The notes beneath the pieces were generated by a model. That model saw only the letters and a program-made list of their open reading frames with translations, was not told where the DNA came from and made no database searches. This document shows positions 13,332-20,514 of a stretch of DNA of 20,860 bases, piece after piece. Made by a program: the position numbers and the translations under genes. The DNA is from Lachnospiraceae bacterium (GTDB taxonomy: Bacteria > Bacillota > Clostridia > Lachnospirales > Lachnospiraceae). The DNA lies in assembly GCA_900759225.1 (NCBI GenBank), contig CAAEUM010000197.1:1-20860 (forward strand), in the 5' to 3' direction. Position 1 is the stretch's first letter; each line of letters starts with the position of its first letter.

Positions 13332-14312
13332 ATGGATGTAAAGGATTTAATTTATATCAGGGAGATCGCAAGGGAAGGAAGCCTTTCAGATGCGGGGAGA
13401 AAGCTGGGGGTATCACAGCCTACCTTAAGCAGTTACTTGTCGCGTCTGGAGAATATGCTGGGGGTGGATTTGTTTGTCCGCGAAAAAAAGAAGATGCTTC
13501 CCACCGCAGCAGGGCGGATTTATCTTGAAGCGGCGGAGCAGATGATACAGGTGAAGGAACGTACCTACCAGTCGATCAAAAGCCTTACAAGCCAGGTCTC
13601 TGAGACGATTAAAATAGGTGCAACGCCGCTGCGGGGGGCCATTATGGTGGCCCAGATATTCCCTCAGTTTGCCAGACGGTTTCCCAATGTAAAAGTGGAG
13701 ATCGCAGAGGGTTATATGAATGGCCTGCGGGATATGGTGAAGAACGGGCAGGTAACCTTTGCTCTTGGAAGCTGTTATGACAGTGAGGATTCGGAGTTTG
13801 ATTATATGATCGTTTCCAATGAGGAGGTAGTGCTGGGGGTTCCCTCTTTTCACAGGCTTGCCCATCTGGCCTCTAAAGATCTGGAGCATCTGACTGTGGC
13901 GGACATTTCAGAGTTTGGAGATACCCCCTTTGTGATGATGGCAGTGGGTTCTACAGTCAGGACAATTTCCGACCACATTCTGGCAGGAAACGGCATAAGG
14001 CCTACTATTGTATTTGAAAGCCACAATAATCTTGTTTTAAGTAATATGATCCGAAGCGGGGCCGGGGTAGGATTCCTCCCAAGGTCTGCAATGGTAAAGG
14101 ATGCGAAAGATATTGTCTATTTTTCCATGGAGCCCAGATACTACATCGGACTTTGTATGATTATGCAGAAAAATGCTCATTTGTCGGAGGCGGCCCGCTA
14201 TCTGGCCTATTTGGTAATACGGCAGGACAGGCATAATCCCATGTATGTTTCTGCATTAAATGAGGCGTCTAAAAGCATATGCAGGGAATTCGAAGGAGAT
14301 GAGGAAGTATGA
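13332..14312 (+). CDS. LysR-family transcriptional regulator (first of a tandem pair)
   Basis: A 326-residue LTTR. The winged helix-turn-helix covers residues about 3-62, with SLSDAGRKLGVSQPTLSSYL as recognition region and LGVDLFVREKKKMLPTAAG as wing. A linker helix follows and then a periplasmic-binding-like effector domain (about 90-300). The leader before ATG 13332 is a long G/A run containing AGGGG. The gene is divergent from the permease-esterase operon and likely controls it, probably with its own autoregulation. It overlaps the second LysR gene by the four bases ATGA, so the two are translationally coupled. The ligand is unknown. Confidence 0.92.
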   Translation: MDVKDLIYIREIAREGSLSDAGRKLGVSQPTLSSYLSRLENMLGVDLFVREKKKMLPTAAGRIYLEAAEQMIQVKERTYQSIKSLTSQVSETIKIGATPLRGAIMVAQIFPQFARRFPNVKVEIAEGYMNGLRDMVKNGQVTFALGSCYDSEDSEFDYMIVSNEEVVLGVPSFHRLAHLASKDLEHLTVADISEFGDTPFVMMAVGSTVRTISDHILAGNGIRPTIVFESHNNLVLSNMIRSGAGVGFLPRSAMVKDAKDIVYFSMEPRYYIGLCMIMQKNAHLSEAARYLAYLVIRQDRHNPMYVSALNEASKSICREFEGDEEV

Positions 14313-15247
14313 ACACCCAGATTTTGGAATACATGATCGCAATTTCAGAAGAAAAAAATTTATCCCGGGCTGCAGACCGGCTTCTGGTTACGCAGCCTGC
14401 CTTGAGCCAGCAGGTAAAAAAGCTGGAAAAGGAGCTGGGGACAAAGCTGTTTCAGAGGAAAAACAGGGAGCTGGTGCTGACGGATGCAGGGAAGATTTAT
14501 GTCAATGGGGCCCGTTCCATGATGAGCATTTATAATCATGCCTTGGGACAGATACAAAAAATCCGCACCTCAGGAAGGAAGCAGATTACGCTGGTGTATA
14601 ATGATGCACTGCTGCCGGAATTTGCTGCGGAGATCTTACCGGCTTTCAGAGAGCTTCATGAGGATATTTTTATCAGCAGCATTTACGGGAATGCCTCTGT
14701 GGCAAAGGATTATCTGACCAACGGTATGGCGGAGCTGGCAGTGATGGCAACCAATGAGTTAAATCACAGCCTGCTGGAATATATCCCGCTGCGTCAGGAG
14801 GAGCTGATGCTGGCTCTCCCTGCGGAACATGAGTGCGTCCCCGTTTTCAGGGAAAAAGGGGTTGATTTCTCCCTTTTGAAGGATGAGGCCTTTATTTTGA
14901 ACCAGTCTAACAGTTATTTTAGGAGCAAGGAACGAGAGATTTTTTCTCATTATCAGTTTACGCCTAACGTATTGTGCGAGATTAGCGATTTAAAGGCCTC
15001 TAGGCATATGATCCTTCACCGTAAGGGGATAGGCTTTCTGCCCAAATCCATGGAGGAGGGGGATGAGGGCTGCTGCTGTTTTTCTATGAATCCGGCTGCG
15101 GTGTTTTATGTGGCAGCAGCTTATCCTAAAAGTATCCTTATGACAGGGCCCGTAAAAGATCTGCTCCGTTTGATCACCAGACAGCCCTCTGGGAGGACGT
15201 CCAATACTTCCCAGCTGTCTATGGCGTGCAGGAAAATGTATAGCTGA
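14309..15247 (+). CDS. LysR-family transcriptional regulator (second of a tandem pair)
   Basis: A 312-residue LTTR. The helix-turn-helix is at residues about 4-62 (NLSRAADRLLVTQPALSQQV, then LGTKLFQRKNRELVLTDAG). The effector domain follows (about 90-290) and differs clearly from that of its neighbour, so this is not a recent duplication. The ATG overlaps the upstream TGA; GAAGGAGATGAGG provides the ribosome site within the first gene. Expression from the same transcript suggests the two regulators act on related targets, possibly the divergent permease operon or the MATE gene 70 nt downstream. Which one is not readable. Confidence 0.92.
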   Translation: MNTQILEYMIAISEEKNLSRAADRLLVTQPALSQQVKKLEKELGTKLFQRKNRELVLTDAGKIYVNGARSMMSIYNHALGQIQKIRTSGRKQITLVYNDALLPEFAAEILPAFRELHEDIFISSIYGNASVAKDYLTNGMAELAVMATNELNHSLLEYIPLRQEELMLALPAEHECVPVFREKGVDFSLLKDEAFILNQSNSYFRSKEREIFSHYQFTPNVLCEISDLKASRHMILHRKGIGFLPKSMEEGDEGCCCFSMNPAAVFYVAAAYPKSILMTGPVKDLLRLITRQPSGRTSNTSQLSMACRKMYS

Positions 15248-15261
15248 ACTGCTGCAATTTG

Positions 15262-15270
15262 TGATATACT
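15262..15270 (+). promoter_or_regulatory. Extended -10 promoter of the MATE gene
   Basis: TGATATACT forms an extended -10 (TGN-TATACT, five of six). No convincing -35 is found at 16-18 bp. It would start transcription about 40 nt before the MATE ATG. Read-through from the LysR pair is also possible. Confidence 0.4.
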
Positions 15271-15317
15271 TGGGGGAAAGCTTTTTGGTGTGATTATTTT
15301 AAAACAGGAGAAACATA

Positions 15318-16664
15318 ATGGAACATAGGTCAAAAAGCCGGGTGATGGACATGACAAAGGGGAAGCCGGCACAGCTTCTTTTGGAATTTTCAATCCCGCT
15401 TTTTTTAGGAAACCTGCTGCAGCAGTTTTACAATCTGGCAGATACGGCCATTGCAGGCCATATGCTGGGGGATGAGGCTCTGGCGCAGATTGGGGCAACT
15501 GCAGCCCTCTATAGTCTTATTACAAATTTTGCCTTTGGAATGAATAACGGACTTGCCTTGACAGTCAGCCGCTATTTTGGCGCAGGAAAAAAGGAGAAGA
15601 TGAAGCAGGCCGTCTGCTGGATGTTTAACCTTTCCGCTGTATTTTCGCTCCTTTTAACTGCCGGGTTCATGGCAGGCCGCTATGGGCTGATGAAATTTCT
15701 GCAGATACCGGAGGAAACCATTCCAGGAGCGATCAGCTATCTTACTGTTATTTTAATGGGGATTCCCCTGACAATGGCATATAACCTGGAATCCGGCCTT
15801 CTGCAGGCAGTGGGAAACAGCAGGACCCCTCTTATGTTCCTTCTGTTCAGCAGCCTTTTGAATGTAGTCCTTGATGTGGTGTTTATGGGGCCCTTAAACA
15901 GGGGTGTAAGAGGGGCAGCAGAGGCTACAGTGCTGGCTCAGGGCATAAGTGCAGTGCTGGGCTTGTTCTATATCTGGAGCCATTACCATGAACTTCGCTT
16001 TGGAAGAAAGCAGCTGGCGGCAGGCAGCCGGTTTGTAAAGGGGATGCTTGTCACAGGCCTCAGCATGGCCCTTATGAGTACGATCTACAACATTGGAAGC
16101 GTGGCACTTCAGAGCAGTATTAACGCGCTGGGCAGTGTTTACATTGCAGCACAGGTGGGAGGACGCAGGCTGGCGGAATTTTTCTATACGCCGGGGCTGG
16201 CACTGGGCACGAGCATGGCCACCTATTCCAGTCAGAATTATGGCGCTGGGCAGACGGGGCGGATCAAGGAAGGCGTCAGGACAGCCATTCTTCTCTATGG
16301 CATCTGGTGGGTGCTTTCAATGGCAATGACCTTCCTGTTTGCAGAGGATATGATTGGGATGATTACAGGAAGCAGCACTCCCGAGGTTATTTCCAATGCA
16401 TTTTTATATCTGAAGATCAGTATCCCCATGGTGCCGCCCATGGCAGTCCTTGTTATTTTGCGCAATGCCCTTCAGGGGATGGAGCGGGCCTTCCTTCCGC
16501 TGTTTTGCAGTGCCCTGGAGCTTATAGGGAAAATTGTGTTTGCAGTGTGGCTTGTGCCAGTGTGGGGATACCTGGCAGTATGTGTCTGCGAACCGGTTAC
16601 CTGGGTGATCTGCGGGGCGGTGATCGTGATTGGAGTGAAAAAGACGGGGCTGGAATTGATTTAG
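15318..16664 (+). CDS. MATE-family efflux transporter
   Basis: A 448-residue membrane protein with about 12 hydrophobic segments in two similar halves, the normal MATE size. Typical features are LLLEFSIPLFLGNLLQQFYN near residue 19, LADTAIAGHMLGD following it, and matching elements in the second half (STYNIGSVALQS-like region about 255-270 and AEFFYTPGLALGTSMATY). MATE proteins export cationic drugs or metabolites using sodium or proton gradients across the inner membrane. ACAGGAG precedes the ATG. The stop (16662-16664) is embedded in the ribosome site of the EamA transporter gene 11 nt downstream, so the two are one operon. The substrate is unknown. Confidence 0.93.
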   Translation: MEHRSKSRVMDMTKGKPAQLLLEFSIPLFLGNLLQQFYNLADTAIAGHMLGDEALAQIGATAALYSLITNFAFGMNNGLALTVSRYFGAGKKEKMKQAVCWMFNLSAVFSLLLTAGFMAGRYGLMKFLQIPEETIPGAISYLTVILMGIPLTMAYNLESGLLQAVGNSRTPLMFLLFSSLLNVVLDVVFMGPLNRGVRGAAEATVLAQGISAVLGLFYIWSHYHELRFGRKQLAAGSRFVKGMLVTGLSMALMSTIYNIGSVALQSSINALGSVYIAAQVGGRRLAEFFYTPGLALGTSMATYSSQNYGAGQTGRIKEGVRTAILLYGIWWVLSMAMTFLFAEDMIGMITGSSTPEVISNAFLYLKISIPMVPPMAVLVILRNALQGMERAFLPLFCSALELIGKIVFAVWLVPVWGYLAVCVCEPVTWVICGAVIVIGVKKTGLELI

Positions 16665-16675
16665 GAGGTGGATGT

Positions 16676-17536
16676 ATGTGGATCGTTGCTGCTGTCTGCT
16701 CTGCTTTATTTGCCGGGATCACAGCAATTTTAGGAAAATGTGGAATCAGAGAGACGGATTCTACAGTGGCAACGGCAGTGCGCACTGTAATCGTGCTTCT
16801 GTTTTCATGGCTTATGGTTTTTGTGGTTGGTTCCCAGAGCCAGCTTTCATCCATTGACTCCGGAACATTGGCCTTTCTTTTGCTGTCAGGCCTGGCAACC
16901 GGATTGTCCTGGCTCTGCTATTTTAAGGCGCTGCAGCTGGGGGAGATTAATAAGGTGGTGCCCATTGACAAGTCCAGCACCCTTCTGACGATCCTGCTGG
17001 CGTTTTTGTTTCTGCATGAGAGGATTTCCCTTTTTGGGGCAGTGGGAGCGGTTCTGATGGGCATTGGTATTTTTCTGATGATCGAGAGGAAGGCTTCGGA
17101 GGAAAAGAAGGGAAGACGGGGCTGGATGATGTATGCGGCAGGCTCTGCCTTTTTTGCAAGCCTTACCTCGATACTGGGGAAAATAGGAATTTCAGGGGTG
17201 GAATCCAACTTAGGCACAGCGATCCGAACAGGAGTTGTCCTTATTATGTCCTGGATTCTCGTTTTTGTTACAGGAAAGCAGAAGATGGTGAGGAGGATCC
17301 CGAAAAAGGAAGCGGGCTTTATCTGTCTGTCAGGAATTTCTACCGGCGCATCCTGGCTGTGCTATTACAGGGCCCTCCAGGATGGGCCGGCCAGTGTGGT
17401 AGTTCCCATTGATAAGCTCAGTATCCTTGTAACGGTGGCATTTTCTTATGTGGTGTTCCATGAACGGCTGTCCAGACGGAGCGCTGGGGGCCTGGTGCTC
17501 ATGGTTGCTGGAACCCTTATTATGGCAGTGCTTTAA
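16676..17536 (+). CDS. EamA/DMT-family transporter
   Basis: A 286-residue membrane protein with ten predicted membrane segments formed by two EamA repeats. The halves are visibly alike: AVCSALFAGITAILGKCGI against GSAFFASLTSILGKIGI, and VVPIDKSSTLLTILLAFLFLHER against VVPIDKLSILVTVAFSYVVFHER (each with a conserved VPIDK and HER). The ATG at 16676 is chosen because TAGGAGGTG (16662-16670) lies 6 nt upstream; the open frame extends further back but overlaps the MATE gene and is not membrane-like. Such proteins export or import small metabolites; the substrate is unknown. The last 4 nt overlap the end of the convergent HAD-IIA gene. Confidence 0.9.
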   Translation: MWIVAAVCSALFAGITAILGKCGIRETDSTVATAVRTVIVLLFSWLMVFVVGSQSQLSSIDSGTLAFLLLSGLATGLSWLCYFKALQLGEINKVVPIDKSSTLLTILLAFLFLHERISLFGAVGAVLMGIGIFLMIERKASEEKKGRRGWMMYAAGSAFFASLTSILGKIGISGVESNLGTAIRTGVVLIMSWILVFVTGKQKMVRRIPKKEAGFICLSGISTGASWLCYYRALQDGPASVVVPIDKLSILVTVAFSYVVFHERLSRRSAGGLVLMVAGTLIMAVL

Positions 17537-18333
17537 GAGCGTGCCAGTGTGACAATATCGCCAACCCCGTTTAACACTGCATTGGGGCGGTAGGCATAAG
17601 TCTTCAGGGTGTCCATGGTGGATACGCCGGAGAGCACAAGGACGGTGGACATGCCGCTTTCCATGCCGGAGATCACATCTGTATCCATGCGGTCACCGAT
17701 CATAACAGAATCGCCGGAGTGGCAGTTTAACATGCGAAGGCCAGTGCGCATCATCAGGGGATTTGGCTTTCCGCAGAAGTAGGCCTGTGTTCCTGTAGCC
17801 ATCTCAATGGGGGCTATAAGGGCGCGGCAGGCCGGGGCAATGCCGTTTTCAATGGGGCCGGAAACATCTGAGTTAGCACCAATGAGCCGGGCTCCTCCAA
17901 GCACCAGGTTGGTGGCCTTTGTCAGGGTATCCAGGGAATAGGAACGGCCCTCACCTACAACTACATAGTCGGGATTTACATCGTTCATGGTGATCCCAGC
18001 GTCATAGAGAGCATTGAGAAGCCCTGCTTCGCCGATTGCAAAGACGGAGCAGCCTGGAGCCTGTTCCTTTAAAAATGCGGCGGTAGCCAGAGCACTGGTA
18101 TAAAAATGCTCCTCCGGCACATCGAGGCCCATGCGCGCAAGCTTCTGGTTTAGTTCTCTGGGGGTATAGCCGCTGTTGTTTGTCAAAAACAGGTATTCCT
18201 TTTCCTCCTCATGAAGCCACTGGAGGAATTCGGCAACGCCGGGAAGGATTTTGTTCCCATGGTAGATCACGCCGTCCATATCGCAGATAAAGCCTTTTTT
18301 CTCATTAAAGTCAATGGTATTTATAAAATCCAT
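17533..18333 (-). CDS. HAD-IIA family hydrolase (NagD/4-nitrophenylphosphatase type)
   Basis: A 266-residue soluble phosphatase. Motif I is D18-D20 in CDMDGVIYHG; motif II is T51 in TNNSGYT; the motif III lysine is K189 in CGKPNP; motif IV is D214/D217/D219 in GDRMDTD. The C2 cap (residues about 80-180) is that of HAD-IIA, to which NagD and p-nitrophenylphosphatases belong. The substrate is probably a sugar phosphate or nucleotide, not determinable here. AAAGGAG lies 7 nt before the ATG. It is convergent with the EamA gene, the two stops overlapping by 4 nt without an obvious terminator. Confidence 0.93.
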   Translation of the reverse strand: MDFINTIDFNEKKGFICDMDGVIYHGNKILPGVAEFLQWLHEEEKEYLFLTNNSGYTPRELNQKLARMGLDVPEEHFYTSALATAAFLKEQAPGCSVFAIGEAGLLNALYDAGITMNDVNPDYVVVGEGRSYSLDTLTKATNLVLGGARLIGANSDVSGPIENGIAPACRALIAPIEMATGTQAYFCGKPNPLMMRTGLRMLNCHSGDSVMIGDRMDTDVISGMESGMSTVLVLSGVSTMDTLKTYAYRPNAVLNGVGDIVTLARS

Positions 18334-18403
18334 TATGAACTCCTTTCGCTTTTAGACAGTCTGTAGTATGCCGCCGGCAGTAACGCTGGCAGCTTCAGAC
18401 TTT

Positions 18404-18412
18404 ATTATAACA
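18404..18412 (-). promoter_or_regulatory. Extended -10 promoter of the HAD-IIA gene
   Basis: On the minus strand TGT-TATAAT is a perfect extended -10. No good -35 is seen at 16-18 bp. It would start transcription about 65 nt before the HAD-IIA ATG. Confidence 0.5.
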
Positions 18413-18466
18413 GAAGCTGTGTCATGTTTCTGTGAGGAATGTGTAAAAGTTTTGTATATGGACAGC

Positions 18467-18504
18467 AAAAACAGCCCCGGGTTTCGCGTAGAAGCCCAGG
18501 GCTG
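18467..18504 (-). terminator. Intrinsic terminator of the cold-shock gene
   Basis: The arms 18472-18484 and 18492-18504 pair along 13 bp with two G-U-type positions and a 7 nt loop. On the minus strand the stem is followed by five T (complement of A18467-18471), about 33 nt after the cold-shock stop. Confidence 0.85.
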
Positions 18505-18536
18505 CTTTCAGATGGTCATTATAAGGCCGGATCAGA

Positions 18537-18740
18537 TCAGTCGCTGTAGACGTTTACAGCCTGAAGGCCTTTGGCTCCTTTTGTAATGTCAAAGGTGACG
18601 TTCTGCCCCTCTTCCAGGGATTTAAAGCCACCGGATGCAATCCCGGAGAAGTGGACAAAAATGTCCTCGCCGTCTGCTGAGTTTGTGATGAAGCCGAAGC
18701 CCTTCTGTGAGTTAAACCATTTTACTGTACCTTTATTCAT
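18537..18740 (-). CDS. Cold-shock protein (CspA family, S1-like OB fold)
   Basis: A 67-residue protein, the standard Csp length. It begins [19 protein letters not shown], with RNP1 KGFGFI at 13-18 and RNP2 DIFVH at 26-30. It is a single-stranded RNA/DNA-binding chaperone acting in the cytosol. AGGAGG lies about 10 nt before the ATG. It has a strong promoter, a leader of about 158 nt and its own terminator, typical of a monocistronic csp gene controlled through its leader. Whether it is cold-inducible or constitutive cannot be told. Confidence 0.97.
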   Translation of the reverse strand: MNKGTVKWFNSQKGFGFITNSADGEDIFVHFSGIASGGFKSLEEGQNVTFDITKGAKGLQAVNVYSD

Positions 18741-18905
18741 GAAAGATACCTCCTAAGAAAAAATTATTCATCTTTATAAAACAAAAAATCACCCAATCTG
18801 GTATCTGCAGTGCTCCGGTCTATAACCTGCTGCTGCAGTAAATCATCATAGGAATAATGATTTACCAAATTGCGTGAAATCAAAATCTTACAAAAATATG
18901 TTCTT
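18741..18905 (-). promoter_or_regulatory. Long leader of the cold-shock mRNA
   Basis: Between the csp promoter and its ATG are about 158 nt of AT-rich leader. A 9 bp stem (18838-18846 with 18857-18865, 10 nt loop) and CTGCAG palindromes at 18805-18840 are visible. Long structured leaders control csp translation in other bacteria; the same role here is inferred. Stretch 18741-19147 contains no gene apart from this leader, the promoter and the repeats listed. Confidence 0.5.
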
Positions 18906-18934
18906 ACTATAACATGCTTTTTCAAGGATGTCAA
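18906..18934 (-). promoter_or_regulatory. Promoter of the cold-shock gene
   Basis: On the minus strand TTGACA (18929-18934) and TATAGT (18906-18911) are spaced by 17 bp: a perfect -35 and five of six in the -10. A/T tracts upstream (18946-18972) look like an UP element. Confidence 0.8.
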
Positions 18935-18945
18935 CTGAATTTCAA

Positions 18946-18972
18946 GAAAATTTTGAAAATTTTGAAAATTCT
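18946..18972. repeat. Three tandem 9 bp A/T-tract repeats upstream of the csp promoter
   Basis: GAAAATTTT at 18946-18954 and 18955-18963, then GAAAATTCT at 18964-18972. Nearly helical phasing of A/T tracts suggests bent DNA. They lie 12-38 bp beyond the csp -35, where an UP element would be. They do not look like coding sequence. Confidence 0.6.
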
Positions 18973-19071
18973 GTTAAAAGTTCGGATGATGGGGAAATTG
19001 ATGTAAAAATCAGTGCCAAGCATACTTGCAAGTGGATCTTAGATCAATTCTGTTACAATATCCCCGCCAGG

Positions 19072-19100
19072 TTGACAAAATGTAGCCCGGATTATAAAAT
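19072..19100 (+). promoter_or_regulatory. Promoter of the Cof-type HAD gene
   Basis: TTGACA (19072-19077) and TAAAAT (19095-19100), spacer 17 bp, match at six and five of six bases. The leader to the ATG is about 40 nt and contains a GAGAGGGG ribosome site. Confidence 0.7.
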
Positions 19101-19147
19101 GGAGGGCCGGGGAATAAAAATCAGAGCGTGTTTGAGAGGGGATACAT

Positions 19148-19954
19148 ATGGATTATAAAATAATTGTACTTGATCTGGATGGGACACTGACAAACAGGGA
19201 GAAAAAAATTACGCCCCGCACCAGGGCAGCTCTGATGGAGGCCCAGGAGGCAGGAAAAATAGTAGTACTTGCATCGGGGCGGCCTACGGCAGGGGTAGAG
19301 CCGCTTGCAAGGGAGCTGGAGTTGGCCCGCTTTGGAAGCTATATCCTTTCCTTTAATGGAGGGATGATCACCAACTGCAGGACAGGAGAAATCATGTTTT
19401 CATCCCTCCTGCCTCTGGAAGCCAATCAGAAGATCATAGGGCTTGCAAAGGAGTACGGGGTGGATATCCTGACCTACGAGGGAGACCATCTGGTCACGAA
19501 CCATAAGGAATGTCTCTATGCGCAGACAGAGTCAAGGATTAACCATCTGCCGCTTCGTCAGGTGGAGATGGAACAGTATGTGACCTTCCAGGTACCGAAA
19601 TTTCTGATGCTGGATGACGGCGATTACCTGGCTGTGGTAGAGCCAAGGGTGAAGGCTGCACTGGGAAGAGATTTCAGTGTGTACCGGTCAGAGCCCTTTT
19701 TCCTTGAGATCATGCCAAAGGGAATTGATAAGGCCCAGTCGCTGGAGCGCCTGTTAATGAAGCTCGGCTTAAAGCGTGAGGAAATGATCGCCTGCGGCGA
19801 CGGGTACAATGATCTGTCCATGATAAAATACGCAGGCCTGGGAGTTGCCATGGAAAACGCAGTGCTCCCGGTGCGCACTGCGGCAGATTATATTACCGCA
19901 TCCAACAACGAGGATGGGGTTGGGCTGGTAGTGGAAAAGTTTATGCTGGATTGA
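19148..19954 (+). CDS. Cof-type HAD-IIB phosphatase
   Basis: A 268-residue soluble phosphatase of the Cof/YidA group. Motif I D9/D11 is in VLDLDGTLT, motif II S43 in LASGRP, the conserved lysine in PKGIDKAQSL (residues 190-199) and motif IV D218/D222 in GDGYNDLSM, with the alpha/beta C2b cap between about 80 and 190. Such enzymes dephosphorylate sugar phosphates, flavin precursors or related metabolites with broad specificity; the actual substrate is not readable. The GAGAGGGG run precedes the ATG. It has its own promoter and precedes yerC, which also has one. Confidence 0.95.
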   Translation: MDYKIIVLDLDGTLTNREKKITPRTRAALMEAQEAGKIVVLASGRPTAGVEPLARELELARFGSYILSFNGGMITNCRTGEIMFSSLLPLEANQKIIGLAKEYGVDILTYEGDHLVTNHKECLYAQTESRINHLPLRQVEMEQYVTFQVPKFLMLDDGDYLAVVEPRVKAALGRDFSVYRSEPFFLEIMPKGIDKAQSLERLLMKLGLKREEMIACGDGYNDLSMIKYAGLGVAMENAVLPVRTAADYITASNNEDGVGLVVEKFMLD

Positions 19955-19977
19955 TGTAAAAATCCCGGCGTAATCTA

Positions 19978-20006
19978 TGGACTTTTAGACTTTAATATGT
20001 TAAAAT
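19978..20006 (+). promoter_or_regulatory. Candidate promoter of yerC
   Basis: TGGACT (19978-19983) and TAAAAT (20001-20006), 17 bp apart, match at four and five of six bases. A small hairpin (AGGGCA 20021-20026 with TGCCCT 20030-20035) would lie near the 5' end of the transcript. Confidence 0.45.
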
Positions 20007-20103
20007 AATAAAAGTGCATCAGGGCAGTCTGCCCTAAAAATATAAAGGAACAATCTGTGCAGGTAAAATGGGGGACTGCATGGAAATAGGAGAGAAGCAG
20101 AAC

Positions 20104-20427
20104 ATGAATAAGAAAATCAAAACAGAAGCTGTGGACCATTTATTTGATGCCATACTGACACTTAAGGATTCTGACGAGTGCTATAAGTTTTTTGAGGATG
20201 TATGCACCATCAATGAGCTGCTGTCGCTGTCCCAGCGCTATGAAGTGGCAAAAATGCTGCGTGAAGGGAAAACGTATCTGGAGATTGCAGAAAAGACGGG
20301 GGCGTCCACCGCAACCATCAGCCGTGTAAACCGCTCTTTAAATTATGGAAGTGACGGCTATGATATGGTATTTTCCAGGCTGTTAAAAGGCTATGACCCG
20401 GAGAAAGGGAAAAATACAGAAGAATAG
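20104..20427 (+). CDS. yerC: YerC/YecD-type TrpR-related DNA-binding protein
   Basis: A 107-residue protein with the TrpR-superfamily layout: N-terminal helices (AVDHLFDAILTLKDSDECY, then FFEDVCTINELLSLSQRYEVA) and a helix-turn-helix at about 58-75 (YLEIAEKTGASTATISRV). The ATG at 20104 is chosen because MNKKIKTEAVDHLF is the family start and a GGAGAGAAG stretch lies upstream; in-frame ATGs at 20068 and 20080 would add up to 12 residues. YerC is conserved in Firmicutes but does not usually sit with trp genes; its operator and effector are unknown. It has a candidate promoter of its own, distinct from the upstream HAD gene, and a strong terminator. Confidence 0.92.
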   Translation: MNKKIKTEAVDHLFDAILTLKDSDECYKFFEDVCTINELLSLSQRYEVAKMLREGKTYLEIAEKTGASTATISRVNRSLNYGSDGYDMVFSRLLKGYDPEKGKNTEE

Positions 20428-20473
20428 GGGCTGCAGCTTAGCTATGTGAAGATGGCTGACTGAATGCTTTAAA

Positions 20474-20508
20474 AAAAGGCAGAGGGACGGTGGTTCCCTC
20501 TGCCTTTT
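20474..20508 (+). terminator. Intrinsic terminator of yerC
   Basis: The arm 20474-20487 pairs with 20495-20508 along 14 bp without mismatch, loop 7 nt. It has a G/C-rich core flanked by A and T runs and ends in TTTT about 47-81 nt after the yerC stop. A group II intron begins 7 nt further on. Confidence 0.92.
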
Positions 20509-20514
20509 CCCTTT

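Noticed and set aside
16307..16675. Upstream extension of the EamA open frame by 123 codons
   Set aside because: It overlaps the MATE coding region, is not membrane-like, and a strong ribosome site places the start at 16676.
18928..19158. Open frame of 76 codons upstream of the Cof-type HAD gene
   Set aside because: It starts inside the cold-shock promoter, runs through A/T repeats and the HAD promoter, has no ribosome site and an unnatural composition.
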